Assembly (NCBI RefSeq): GCF_003885045.1
Contig: NZ_RHJS01000002.1
Coordinates: 4,581,302-4,645,301, forward strand
Direction: 5' to 3'
Origin: Schaedlerella arabinosiphila
GTDB taxonomy: Bacteria; Bacillota; Clostridia; Lachnospirales; Lachnospiraceae
Length of the DNA stretch: 64,000 nt
Made by a program: the position numbers and the translations under genes. Numbering within the stretch: the stretch's first letter is position 1; every line of letters starts with the position of its first letter. The notes beneath the pieces were generated by a model. The model was given only the letters and a program-made list of their open reading frames with translations. It was not told the origin of the DNA and ran no database searches. Of the stretch, positions 36,026-44,758 are shown piece by piece.

Positions 36026-38257
36026 TCATTCCCCTCTTTCCACATAATTTGTGATAGCCGCATCCGCTCCTTTTTCCCGCAGCCACTCAAAATCCGCTGA
36101 CTCATTCACCGTCCAGACATGTACCCGTATCCCCTTTGCATGGCATTCCTTTACCACATCCACTCCAGGATACTTCATACACCCTACTGACGGATGCACT
36201 GCACAGGCACCGTATTTTTTCGCATATTCCGCAATGTCCATGATTCCATCGCAGTAAAGGAAAGCCACCCTGGCCGATGGCAGAAGCTGCTTGATCTTTC
36301 TCATGGAATAATGATTAAAGGAAGAATAAATAATCCTGTCCGCCATTTCTTTTTCTTCTGCCAGACGCAGCACCTTTTCTTCCATCTTTTCATAAAAAAC
36401 CGTACTGTTTTTCAGTTCCAGGTTAATCATCAGATCTGTATTTTTAATCAGATCATACACCTCTGCCAGGGTCGGCACGGTAATCTTACCATAAGCCGGG
36501 AAGCTTTTATTCATATTAAACGCTTTCAATTCCCCCAGCATATAGTCCTTTACATATCCGGTTCCATCGCTTACCCTGTCAATCTTTTCATCGTGGATGA
36601 CCACCGGCACGCCGTCCCTAGTCAACTGCACATCCAGTTCGATACCGTCTGCCCCCATCATATGAGCCAGTTCAAATGCAGGCAGTGTGTTCTCCGGCGC
36701 ATGCCCGCTTGCACCGCGGTGTGCCCAAATTTTCATTGTCCGGCTCTTACGCTGCATAATTGACACATATTGATAAATGCTTTTCTTTTTGGCAAAAGAT
36801 ACTTCCCTGTCCTCTCCTGCACCGAACCGGATCAGCTTCAGTCTCTGCTGTTCAAAATCGATCAGTACACTGTCCCACAGATCCTGAGTCACCGTATCTG
36901 CTTCTCTCGGCCATGTCACAGCCCCCTGCGGCTTTTTGTCCGTAAAATATTCCAGCTTGGCACAGCCGATTGAGATTACCGGGAAGCTGCATTCCTCAAA
37001 TATATAATCCGCATGCGTGTGTCCATAAAAAAATCCCACAATTTGGTAATCTTCTGACGCATTACATTTCTCCAGGATATCCAGCAGCGCTTCCCCATTC
37101 CGGACATGAAAACTCCAGTAATCCAGTTTCGCGAGGGGAGCATCATGAGAAAAAATGAGGAACCTGGTTCCAGGAACCGAAGATACCAGCACTTTTTCCA
37201 ACCACCGAAGCTGCCCCTCAGTATATCCATAGCGTACAGGAGCTGCATCGTCAAAGGAAGAAAGAAAAATCATCCTGATAGAATATTCAGGCACATCAAT
37301 ATAATAATCAAGTCTGGTATTTGCTTCTGCCACGTCCGCCTCTCTGTTTTCTCCGGCCAACATGCCATTCGCAGAAGCAATCGGCAGCACTCCATTTGCG
37401 GAAAAATATTTTTCACTCCCATATAATCGATACAGCGACTTCATCTCTTCAAACGAAAATGCATTCCGGCGATTTCTGAAATAATTGCTGTCGTGATTTC
37501 CCGGCACGATGTAAAGCGGGACACCGCAGTCCTCAAGATCACGGACCATATCTTCCACATATTTCCTTGTCAGCCTTTTGGGGAGCATACCATCCGTAAG
37601 GTCTCCCATATGCACAATCGCATCATACTTTATACGTGCTGTCACACTTCGAATGTTGCGTACCGTATCTTCCCATGTTCCGTTGACCGTATGATGGGTG
37701 TCTGTCAGAAGGCACAGCTTCATTGCATGCGGAGCATCTTCCCGATTGACCGCGGACACCGTCTCTGCAATTTCCTGCTCAAACCATGGTTTATTCCGTG
37801 CAGCCGGTATCTTCTGTGACTCATAATACGCAATCAGTTCACTTGCCCGTCCATTGTCCTCAGAGTTCAGATCTTCCCCGTCTTTTCTTCTGACACAGAC
37901 ACGAAACCAACATTCCTGTTCAAAAATATACTCTTCCTGTCCATAACTCTGCGGAGTCAGGTTTTGCGTATAGGACGCCCAATTCTCCTCTGGCTGATAT
38001 GCATAACTATATATAAATATCGGATTTCTCTCCAAAGAAAAAACAGCCACAGCAAACAAATATTCTTTTTCACAAATACGCAGCCTACTGCCCGGAAGTG
38101 CCCGGTGAAGTTCTTCTGTCGCCATATGCTTCGGGGAATCAGGCACTAACATTCCATCTGCAAGCGCCGTCCGATACCCCGGCGTTAATTGTAAATATTT
38201 CATTTTATATTTTGCACACTCCTTCAAATAGACCTCATGAAACGGCCGAATGGCCAT
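36026..38257 (-). CDS. Metallophosphoesterase fused to glycerophosphodiester phosphodiesterase
   Basis: 743 residues. The N-terminal 150 residues are strand-rich and unrecognised. Residues about 180-480 are a calcineurin-like phosphoesterase: CLLTDTHHTVNG (DxH), HMGDLTDG (GD), VPGNHDSNY (GNHD), FSHDAPLAK and FFYGHTHADYIF (GHxH). Residues about 500-740 are a GDPD domain: WAHRGASGHAPENTL (HR..PENT), DGIELDVQLTRDGVPVVIHD (ExD and H). It should cleave glycerophosphodiesters to glycerol 3-phosphate, with a second phosphatase or diesterase step on the same chain. No signal peptide is visible, so it is probably cytoplasmic. It stands alone between the TagD fusion and the PilZ genes. Confidence 0.9.
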   Translation of the reverse strand: MAIRPFHEVYLKECAKYKMKYLQLTPGYRTALADGMLVPDSPKHMATEELHRALPGSRLRICEKEYLFAVAVFSLERNPIFIYSYAYQPEENWASYTQNLTPQSYGQEEYIFEQECWFRVCVRRKDGEDLNSEDNGRASELIAYYESQKIPAARNKPWFEQEIAETVSAVNREDAPHAMKLCLLTDTHHTVNGTWEDTVRNIRSVTARIKYDAIVHMGDLTDGMLPKRLTRKYVEDMVRDLEDCGVPLYIVPGNHDSNYFRNRRNAFSFEEMKSLYRLYGSEKYFSANGVLPIASANGMLAGENREADVAEANTRLDYYIDVPEYSIRMIFLSSFDDAAPVRYGYTEGQLRWLEKVLVSSVPGTRFLIFSHDAPLAKLDYWSFHVRNGEALLDILEKCNASEDYQIVGFFYGHTHADYIFEECSFPVISIGCAKLEYFTDKKPQGAVTWPREADTVTQDLWDSVLIDFEQQRLKLIRFGAGEDREVSFAKKKSIYQYVSIMQRKSRTMKIWAHRGASGHAPENTLPAFELAHMMGADGIELDVQLTRDGVPVVIHDEKIDRVSDGTGYVKDYMLGELKAFNMNKSFPAYGKITVPTLAEVYDLIKNTDLMINLELKNSTVFYEKMEEKVLRLAEEKEMADRIIYSSFNHYSMRKIKQLLPSARVAFLYCDGIMDIAEYAKKYGACAVHPSVGCMKYPGVDVVKECHAKGIRVHVWTVNESADFEWLREKGADAAITNYVERGE

Positions 38258-38287
38258 AATGGGGTGCCCTTAGGTATAGCCACTGAT

Positions 38288-38316
38288 ATCTTAGCATAAT
38301 TCCCTACCTATTGCAA
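38288..38316 (-). promoter_or_regulatory. Possible sigma-A promoter for the phosphodiesterase gene
   Basis: On the minus strand TTGCAA (38316-38311), 17 bases, then TAAGAT (38293-38288). Both hexamers match the consensus at only four positions. It lies about 30 bases before the start at 38257. The rest of the 291-base gap up to 38548 shows no feature I can support. Confidence 0.4.
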
Positions 38317-38548
38317 TGAACATTCCGTAATTCCGCTGTCTCTCCAATTCTCCTGTACTTTCCAAAAATTCAGGACTTCTCCGTTTACAACCCCACCTTA
38401 ATATGTTAAGATTATTCTAGTTTATTATGAATATTTTTAGTGCGCCTGATATTCTCCGTGCCGCTTTGCGGAACTGCTTTCTATACCGCGTCTGATATGC
38501 ACAGATATTCCCGGCGTACTTTAAAAAGGAAGGGAGGTCTTTCAGACC

Positions 38549-39154
38549 ATGATTTTAAAGGACTGCAGTACATGTATGGTTTATGATACGTCCGGCGAGC
38601 TTCTGGTGAAGGCCAGGGTGATGAGCGTAGAGGACCGGATTACACTGCATTTTGAAGACGACAGCAAGCTTGGGCCCGATACGGAAAAGCTGGAGGTGGA
38701 TTTTTTTGACAGCCAGATGGGCTGCATCAAGACGTACAGCAGCCTGGTAGTCCATAAAAATACGGATCCCTGGGTACTGGAGCCCTGGATGGCGCAGTGC
38801 GAGATCCTGGAGATCCGCGAGACGATCCAACGCCAGAAGGATCTGCGGGTGAAGCTGGGAAAAGATTTGGAATTTACGTCCGCCATACATGGACATTTCA
38901 TCGGAACCATACATAATATCAGCGTAGGAGGCATCATGCTTTATACGGAAATGCCCCTGGATGTGGATGAAGAGATTGAGTTCCATTACTGTTTCCTGAA
39001 AAAAGAGTACGAGATCCGGGCTGTCATCCTGCGGGAGCAGCAGATGATCAAAAAACGGCATGTCTATGGCTGTCAGTTTATTGATCTGACAAAGAGCGCG
39101 GAGAGGGATATCCGTCAGTTTGTGTTCAAACAGCAGCTTAAGAGGATCTGGTAG
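38549..39154 (+). CDS. PilZ-domain flagellar brake-like protein (YcgR type), first copy
   Basis: 201 residues; GGAAGGGAGG precedes the ATG. The N-terminal 95 residues fit a YcgR-like N domain, and residues about 95-200 a PilZ domain. The c-di-GMP motif NxSxxG is intact (HNISVGGIML), but the RxxxR region reads IQRQKDLRVKL, so the first arginine at the expected spacing is replaced by glutamine. It could bind c-di-GMP weakly, or with the upstream arginine. Its homologues slow the flagellar motor. It is followed 81 bases later by a second PilZ gene. A clear promoter was not found. Confidence 0.8.
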   Translation: MILKDCSTCMVYDTSGELLVKARVMSVEDRITLHFEDDSKLGPDTEKLEVDFFDSQMGCIKTYSSLVVHKNTDPWVLEPWMAQCEILEIRETIQRQKDLRVKLGKDLEFTSAIHGHFIGTIHNISVGGIMLYTEMPLDVDEEIEFHYCFLKKEYEIRAVILREQQMIKKRHVYGCQFIDLTKSAERDIRQFVFKQQLKRIW

Positions 39155-39235
39155 GCCGGTCCCCGGACGTACAGATGTTTTTTTACGGTACCTTGAAAAA
39201 AATACGTTTCCGGTATGTATGAGGAGGAACTATAC

Positions 39236-39919
39236 ATGATATCACTTACTTCACTGCAAGATGCAGAAAATGGCTCGCTGTTTCATATGGACTGCAGTTT
39301 TTTGTCCTCCGTCCGGTACTGCTGTGAAAGCCCGGACACCGTCTGCCTTATTTTTCCTGAAAAGCCGGCAGACCTGCCGGAGCGGGTCTTTTTAATGCCC
39401 GACGGCAAGCAGTATGATTACAGGGCGTTTATCTACACGCTCTCGGAAGGCGCTGAGGTCTGCAGCCTTAGGGACGAAGCAGACGGCAGTCAATCCGGTA
39501 CAGAAGCTGCCGCCGAAAAACCGGCAGCTATGAAGGAATATTATATTGTCCGCGGCGTCACCGACGACATCCAGGAGGTTCGGAAGAATTTCCGTGTCTA
39601 TGTTTCTTTCCGTACGTCCGTTTATTTTGACAGCGATCCGAAAGAAACCATGGTCACCGTCAAAGATATCGGATGCGGAGGCTTTCTGTTTGTTTCCGAC
39701 AAAAAATATCAGCCAGGGGATACGCTGTCCATTGTCCTCTTCGATTCCCGGAATCCTCTGCTGGTCAAGGCCCGGATTCGGAAACTGCGCCCTGTCCGTA
39801 AGGAAGGCCGCTGTGGATACGGATGCGAATATATTGACCTGAACTCACAGGCCGAGGCGAGGATACGCAACTACGTCTTCCAGACGGAAGTTCTGCAGGG
39901 TAAGACGCGGGATGCCTGA
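39236..39919 (+). CDS. PilZ-domain protein, second copy
   Basis: About 227 residues from the ATG at 39236, with GAGGAGG nine bases upstream; an earlier in-frame ATG at 39215 contains that site. The PilZ domain is at about residues 105-225. Here the RxxxR motif is intact (VRKNFRVYV), but the second motif reads KDIGCGGFLF, with glycine where serine is usual. This mirrors the first copy, which keeps the second motif and loses the first. The two N domains are only loosely alike. The pair might act as a complex, or one might not bind the nucleotide. Confidence 0.78.
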   Translation: MISLTSLQDAENGSLFHMDCSFLSSVRYCCESPDTVCLIFPEKPADLPERVFLMPDGKQYDYRAFIYTLSEGAEVCSLRDEADGSQSGTEAAAEKPAAMKEYYIVRGVTDDIQEVRKNFRVYVSFRTSVYFDSDPKETMVTVKDIGCGGFLFVSDKKYQPGDTLSIVLFDSRNPLLVKARIRKLRPVRKEGRCGYGCEYIDLNSQAEARIRNYVFQTEVLQGKTRDA

Positions 39920-40069
39920 TATAGAAACCCTGCCGCTGGCAGCTTTTCTTCATACGATAGTATTCAAGGCAGGGCGGGATTCATCTGCCGCCCGCATCGT
40001 GCCGGCGCCCTGACGGATGCAGGCATATATATGCATACGGAAAGCCGGCCGCTTTTGCCCATACGCCAC

Positions 40070-40115
40070 AAAAAAAGAAGGAGATCTCCGTCAGGAGTCT
40101 CCCTCTTCTTTTTTT
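40070..40115. terminator. Bidirectional rho-independent terminator
   Basis: A-rich and T-rich runs flank a stem (aaagaaggaga with tctcc-c-tcttcttt) around 40070-40115. It works for the PilZ genes on the plus strand and overlaps the last codons of the FlhB-like gene on the minus strand. Confidence 0.75.
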
Positions 40116-40465
40116 GCATCCTTCTTTTCGCTTTCTTCTCCGTCTTCCTTCTTCACCTCATTCACTTCCACGGATGCTTCTCCCGCCGCGGAATGCTTCG
40201 GTGTATATTTTAAAAAGTAAGTATAGATGTCCACAATCGCCTGGTACAATTCTTCGGGGATGGCCGTCCCCAGGTCAAGCTGCGTGAGCACTGTGGCCAG
40301 GGAATTGTCCTCGTAGACCGGCACGCCGTTCTCGTTGGCCACCTCCACGATCTTCTCCGCCATGTATCCCAGCCCGGAGGCCACGATGACCGGCGCAATG
40401 TCCCTGTTCTCATCGTACCGCAGTGCGACCGCTTTTTTATTCATAATATCATTATATTGTGACAT
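40091..40465 (-). CDS. FlhB C-terminus-like flagellar export protein (YlqH/FlhX type)
   Basis: About 124 residues from the ATG at 40465, with AAAGGAG upstream. An earlier in-frame start at 40543 lies inside the upstream gene. The sequence AVALRYDENRDIAPVIVASG matches the cytoplasmic domain of FlhB just after the NPTH autocleavage site; the NPTH residues themselves are absent (DIMNKKAVALRYD). No transmembrane part is present. The last 30 residues are Lys/Glu-rich. Such small FlhX proteins can stand in for the cleaved FlhB fragment in flagellar type III export. It overlaps the FliK-like gene by 14 bases, the same pairing as ylqG-ylqH in Bacillus. Confidence 0.85.
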   Translation of the reverse strand: MSQYNDIMNKKAVALRYDENRDIAPVIVASGLGYMAEKIVEVANENGVPVYEDNSLATVLTQLDLGTAIPEELYQAIVDIYTYFLKYTPKHSAAGEASVEVNEVKKEDGEESEKKDAKKEEGDS

Positions 40466-41870
40466 TGACCGCGTTTCTCCTTTCAAATATCTTCGGGAAT
40501 GCAGCAGATACCTTGATCGGAACCTGCCCCTGCTCCACGGCAAGATACTCGACCTCCAGATGATTTCTGTTCATGATCTTACGGATATTGTCACGAATGT
40601 CGCTTTCATGTCCTGCCAGCTCTTCCGGATAATGAATCAGCATATCCATCTTCCCCTTCTCATAATACATCATCATATCAAAAAAGCCAACATCTTTCAA
40701 ATCAAATTTAATTAATAATTTTATACCGCGCTCATTGGAACCGGGATTGCCGGATTCCTCGTCCGGATCTACCCAGATCTCCGAATACATGGGAACCCCG
40801 TTCAGGATCACCGGGAGCATCACATGCATAACCGGCATATACACGCTCTCATTGATCAGCATGCTCCGCATCATATTCACAAAGTCTTCTTTATTCTCAA
40901 GGCCCGCCTCGCCTCTCACGCCGGCCTGCATGATGTTCAGGAGCTTATCCGTCCAGTCCATCTTGCCCGCGGCCTTCTCATAATCCACATTCAGCAGCAT
41001 ATCCTTGAACTGCGCCGCCGACATGCCCTGAAAATACTTCTGGAACGACGGGAAATCCATCAGCCTCTGGAACGACTGCGCCACCTTGTCCACGTTTCCA
41101 TTTTCCAGTCTGGAGGTGTTGAGCGCCAGCAGGCTGATCAGGTCGCGGATCTTCCCCAGGTCCTTTGTCTGGGAAATGTAGCTGCCCAGGTAGGGAATGA
41201 TCTGCTCCTTTAAAAGCTGCACGTTCGACGCGTTCCCCTCCATGCTGTAGGGCCGCAGCCGGGATGCAAGCTGCTGGAGCTCCTGCCGGTTATTGCGGAA
41301 CATCCGGCCTTCGATCTGTTCGAGAAGGTCCTGGATGGTCTGCTGCAGGTGCTTGCCTGAGGACATGTCATTATATCTCCGAAGCATATCCAGGATACCC
41401 GCTTTGAGATCCATGGAATTGGTCTCGCTCATGATCTGGCGCAGCACGTCAAATAAAGGACCCTGCAGCCGGTTTGCCCCCGCCATGGCGTCCTTCAAAA
41501 ATCCGTTCAGCTCATCCGGGTTCATCTGCAGCATCTGGAACAGCGCCTGAATGTCCGCCGCGGTTCCCTTGCCGATCCCGGACTCTACCATATTGGCCAT
41601 ACCCCCGAACAGCATCCGGGTCATAACCTCCTGGAGGTTGGGCAGCTCTCTTAAAGACTGGACAAAATTCCCAAAATTGGATTCGTAGGAGATCCCCTTT
41701 CCCTGCTGGCCGTCCGAGTCAGTCCTGCCGTCGGCCCTGACCACCCGTCCCGGATCCACCTGGTTTTTGATGCTTAAGTCCTGCGTCTGCTGGGTCGGAG
41801 TCTGCTTATTATTGACTGCGTTATTGTCATATCCCACAACAGGAGTCGTTACTTTTAAAATATTTGACAT
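40452..41870 (-). CDS. FliK-like flagellar protein (YlqG type)
   Basis: About 472 residues from the ATG at 41870 (AGGTG upstream); a TTG 14 codons earlier is less likely. The N-terminal 75 residues are Gln/Asn-rich and probably disordered. Residues about 75-340 are helical with many leucines and methionines. The last 120 residues (IWVDPDEE to the end) are strand-rich with ERGIKLLIKFDLKDVGFFD, like the C-terminal domain of hook-length control proteins. The pairing with an FlhB-like gene supports a role in flagellar export or length control. Otherwise it is not securely recognised. Confidence 0.6.
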   Translation of the reverse strand: MSNILKVTTPVVGYDNNAVNNKQTPTQQTQDLSIKNQVDPGRVVRADGRTDSDGQQGKGISYESNFGNFVQSLRELPNLQEVMTRMLFGGMANMVESGIGKGTAADIQALFQMLQMNPDELNGFLKDAMAGANRLQGPLFDVLRQIMSETNSMDLKAGILDMLRRYNDMSSGKHLQQTIQDLLEQIEGRMFRNNRQELQQLASRLRPYSMEGNASNVQLLKEQIIPYLGSYISQTKDLGKIRDLISLLALNTSRLENGNVDKVAQSFQRLMDFPSFQKYFQGMSAAQFKDMLLNVDYEKAAGKMDWTDKLLNIMQAGVRGEAGLENKEDFVNMMRSMLINESVYMPVMHVMLPVILNGVPMYSEIWVDPDEESGNPGSNERGIKLLIKFDLKDVGFFDMMMYYEKGKMDMLIHYPEELAGHESDIRDNIRKIMNRNHLEVEYLAVEQGQVPIKVSAAFPKIFERRNAVNVTI

Positions 41871-41991
41871 TTTTTCACCTGCTTTGCAATTTACTCTTAT
41901 CGTTTCCCGCAAGTCTGACGATATATATTAATAAATGTAATTTTTGTAGTTTAAAACATCACATTATATTAGATAAGGCGGTACTAAGATT

Positions 41992-44112
41992 ATGGATAAC
42001 ATGCTTGAAATGTATCTCTATGAGACAAACACTCTTATGGAACAACTGGACGAACTCTTGATAGAAGCAGAGAAGAATTCGGATTTCACGACGAATGACG
42101 TCAATGAGATTTTCCGTATCATGCACACAATTAAAGGCTCATCTGCCATGATGGAATTCTCCACGTTGATGGAGATCGCCCACCATATAGAAGATCTTTT
42201 CTTCTATATCCGAGAAAACGGAATGGATTCCCTGGATGAATCACACAAGAATGACTTGTTCAATCTGATGTTCCAGTCAACGGATGCTCTTCGCGGCGAA
42301 GTTGAAAAAATCGAAAACGATGAGCCCCTTAGCACTAATATCGACTCAATCATTAAAAGTATTAATAGTTTTTTGGAAAAAATCAGTTCTTCCGGCGAGA
42401 AGTCTTCTGCAGACGCTCCTGCCGAAGCTGCGTCAGCTCCTACCGCACCGCCTGCAGATAAAGAGGCCATCGCCGCGATCAACCAGGAACTGGCGGGATG
42501 CCCTGACAGCAAGCTTCCTTATTTTATTAAGATTCATTTCGAAGAGGGCTCCGGCATGGAGAATCTTCGTGCTTTTATGATCATTACCGCTCTGAAGGAG
42601 ATCGACATTCCGTTCGAGTATTATCCTTCCGATGTGGAGACCAACAGCGACACCGCAGAGTCCATCATTGACAACGGGTTCTTTGTGGCCCTTTCCTCCC
42701 AGGAGGATGTGGACAGCGCGGTAGGCATCCTGAAGGAGCAGAACAGCATCCAGGCTTATGAGGTCATTGAAAATGTACACGCAAAGGCGGAAGCACCCAA
42801 GCAGGAAGCGCCCGCTCCGGCGGCTCAGAAAAGCGTTGACACGTCTCCCGCTCCTGTTCCGGCAGAAGCAGCCCAGAAGGGTTCTCCTGCTCCGGCAGCG
42901 GCATCCACACACAGCGCGCCTGTGAAGCAGAGCCTGATCAGCGTCAATCTGTCCAAGCTGGACAGTCTGGTGGCGGTTGTCGGCGAGATCGTGATCACGG
43001 AGTCCATGGTCACCTCCTCCCCGGATCTGCAGAACCTGAAGCTGGATAACTTCATGAAGTCTGCCCGCCAGCTCAGAAAGCTGACGGATGACCTGCAGGA
43101 TATCGCGATGTCCCTTCGAATGGTTCCCGTATCCGGTACCTTCCAGAAGATGAACCGTGTTGTCCGTGATATGAAGAAGAAGCTGAACAAGGACGTAAGG
43201 CTCACCCTTGTAGGCGAGAATACCGAGGTTGACAAGACCATCGTGGACAGCATCAGCGACCCGATCATGCATATTGTCCGCAACTCCGTAGACCACGGAA
43301 TCGAAGAGACCCGGGAAGAGCGTATTGCTGCCGGAAAAGACCCGCAGGGTGAAGTCATCCTGGCCGCAAGCCATACCGGAAGCGAGGTTATCATCACCAT
43401 CACCGATGACGGACGCGGTATGGATACAGAAAAGATCCTGGAAAAAGCAGAGCGCAACGGCATTCTCACCAAGCCGGCAAGCGAGTATTCCAAGAAGGAG
43501 ATCCTTTCCCTTCTGATGCTGCCCGGTTTCTCCACCAACGAGGAAGTGACCGAGTTCTCCGGCCGTGGCGTCGGCATGGACGTTGTAAAGAAAAACGTTG
43601 AATCCGTAGGTGGCACCATCTCCATCTCCAGTGAGTTCGGACAGGGAAGTGTCACCACATTGAAGATTCCTCTTACTATGGCGATTACGGACGGTATGGA
43701 GATTTCCGTCGGGAAGTCCCTGTTTACCATTCCGATCGCAAATATCCGCCAGTCTCTCAAGATCCAGAGAGATGAAGTCATACTTGACGCGGGCGGCAAT
43801 GAGATTGTAAAATGTCTGGGTGAATTTTATCCGATCATCCGTGTACATGAGTTATATAATATTGAAACGGAAAAGACCAATATTGAAGACGGTATCCTGA
43901 TCTGGGTAGAGTCCGCTGATAAGTCCTTCTGCCTGTTTGTGGATGAACTGCTCGGCGAGCAGCAGGTCGTTGTAAAGCCGCTTCCTTCCTATTTGAACAG
44001 TTTCAATATCAAGAACTCAGGAATCGGCGGCTGTACGCTTCTCGGCGATGGCAATATCAGTCTGATCCTGGATATTGGTAACTTATATGCAGCATATCAT
44101 ACTCAATATTAA
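41992..44112 (+). CDS. cheA: Chemotaxis histidine kinase CheA
   Basis: 706 residues. The P1 domain has the phospho-accepting histidine at H45 in FRIMHTIKGSSA. Next come the P2 region (about 160-265), a Pro/Ala-rich linker (about 268-310), a dimerisation region with the ISVNLSKLDSLVAVVGEIV start, and the ATPase with DPIMHIVRNSVDHGIEE (N box), ITDDGRGMD (G1) and FSGRGVGMDVV (G2). The final 140 residues are a CheW-like P5 domain. It senses receptor state and phosphorylates CheY and CheB. The gene starts the cheA-cheW-cheR-cheB block. No cheY, cheC, cheD or receptor gene is in the window. Confidence 0.97.
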   Translation: MDNMLEMYLYETNTLMEQLDELLIEAEKNSDFTTNDVNEIFRIMHTIKGSSAMMEFSTLMEIAHHIEDLFFYIRENGMDSLDESHKNDLFNLMFQSTDALRGEVEKIENDEPLSTNIDSIIKSINSFLEKISSSGEKSSADAPAEAASAPTAPPADKEAIAAINQELAGCPDSKLPYFIKIHFEEGSGMENLRAFMIITALKEIDIPFEYYPSDVETNSDTAESIIDNGFFVALSSQEDVDSAVGILKEQNSIQAYEVIENVHAKAEAPKQEAPAPAAQKSVDTSPAPVPAEAAQKGSPAPAAASTHSAPVKQSLISVNLSKLDSLVAVVGEIVITESMVTSSPDLQNLKLDNFMKSARQLRKLTDDLQDIAMSLRMVPVSGTFQKMNRVVRDMKKKLNKDVRLTLVGENTEVDKTIVDSISDPIMHIVRNSVDHGIEETREERIAAGKDPQGEVILAASHTGSEVIITITDDGRGMDTEKILEKAERNGILTKPASEYSKKEILSLLMLPGFSTNEEVTEFSGRGVGMDVVKKNVESVGGTISISSEFGQGSVTTLKIPLTMAITDGMEISVGKSLFTIPIANIRQSLKIQRDEVILDAGGNEIVKCLGEFYPIIRVHELYNIETEKTNIEDGILIWVESADKSFCLFVDELLGEQQVVVKPLPSYLNSFNIKNSGIGGCTLLGDGNISLILDIGNLYAAYHTQY

Positions 44113-44138
44113 ACTATAGGAACCGGAGGAATAATTTT

Positions 44139-44615
44139 ATGTCAGCAGATACACATAAGAACACGGAGGTCGGCATTTCTGAGAATGAGGCTCCTGTTTC
44201 CACAGAAAGATTTTTAACATTTACTTGTGACGGATTGAATATCGGTGTCAGTACAAATTACGTGATCGAGATCATCACGGATCATTCCATCACCATGCTT
44301 CCTCTTGTCCCGGATTATTTAAAGGGCATCATCAGCATGAGAGGTGAGATCATCCCGATCATCGATATCCGTCTCCGCATGGGAAAGCTTCCTATTGAAT
44401 ATACCAGCACAACCTGTATCATCATCCTGGATATCAATGATGTCAAGATCGGTATCCTGGTAGACGCAGTACAGCAGGTTATGGACGTAGACCAGAGCCT
44501 GATCTCCCCGGTTCCGGTAGAGAACCAGCAGGAACTGATCCGCGGAATGGTTTCCTCAGGCGGCAATTCCGTAATCCTTTTCCTGGACTGCGAAAAACTG
44601 ATTGAGGCATATTAA
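44139..44615 (+). CDS. cheW: Chemotaxis adaptor CheW
   Basis: 158 residues, with CGGAGG upstream, 26 bases after cheA. The CheW fold is clear: FLTFTCDGLNIGVSTNYVIE, then LPLVPDYLKGIISMRGEIIP with the conserved RG, and GILVDAVQQVMDV. It couples receptors to CheA. After the stop there are about 140 bases without a gene; they hold a short GC-rich inverted repeat (gcaggac 44635-44641, gtcctgc 44654-44660) with no T run. Confidence 0.95.
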   Translation: MSADTHKNTEVGISENEAPVSTERFLTFTCDGLNIGVSTNYVIEIITDHSITMLPLVPDYLKGIISMRGEIIPIIDIRLRMGKLPIEYTSTTCIIILDINDVKIGILVDAVQQVMDVDQSLISPVPVENQQELIRGMVSSGGNSVILFLDCEKLIEAY

Positions 44616-44758
44616 ATACAAAAGCTTGTCATCGGCAGGACTGCAGCGCGGGCGTCCTGCTCCGGTATGCGCGGTTCGTGCGCATGTATGGCCGGATCCG
44701 CAGAATCAATGTACGGAACAGATACAGCGCATTTTAACAACAAAAAGGAGCAAGAAAC

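Noticed and set aside
38400..38548. A sigma-28 promoter for the first PilZ gene
   Set aside because: No GCCGATA-type element with a matching TAAA was found; the closest string has an inserted base.
42433..43848. A 471-codon open frame on the minus strand opposite cheA
   Set aside because: It is an antisense shadow of a strongly conserved cheA with biased codon use; no ribosome site or recognisable motif.
44635..44660. GC-rich inverted repeat between cheW and cheR as a terminator
   Set aside because: No T run follows, and cheR appears to need the same transcript.
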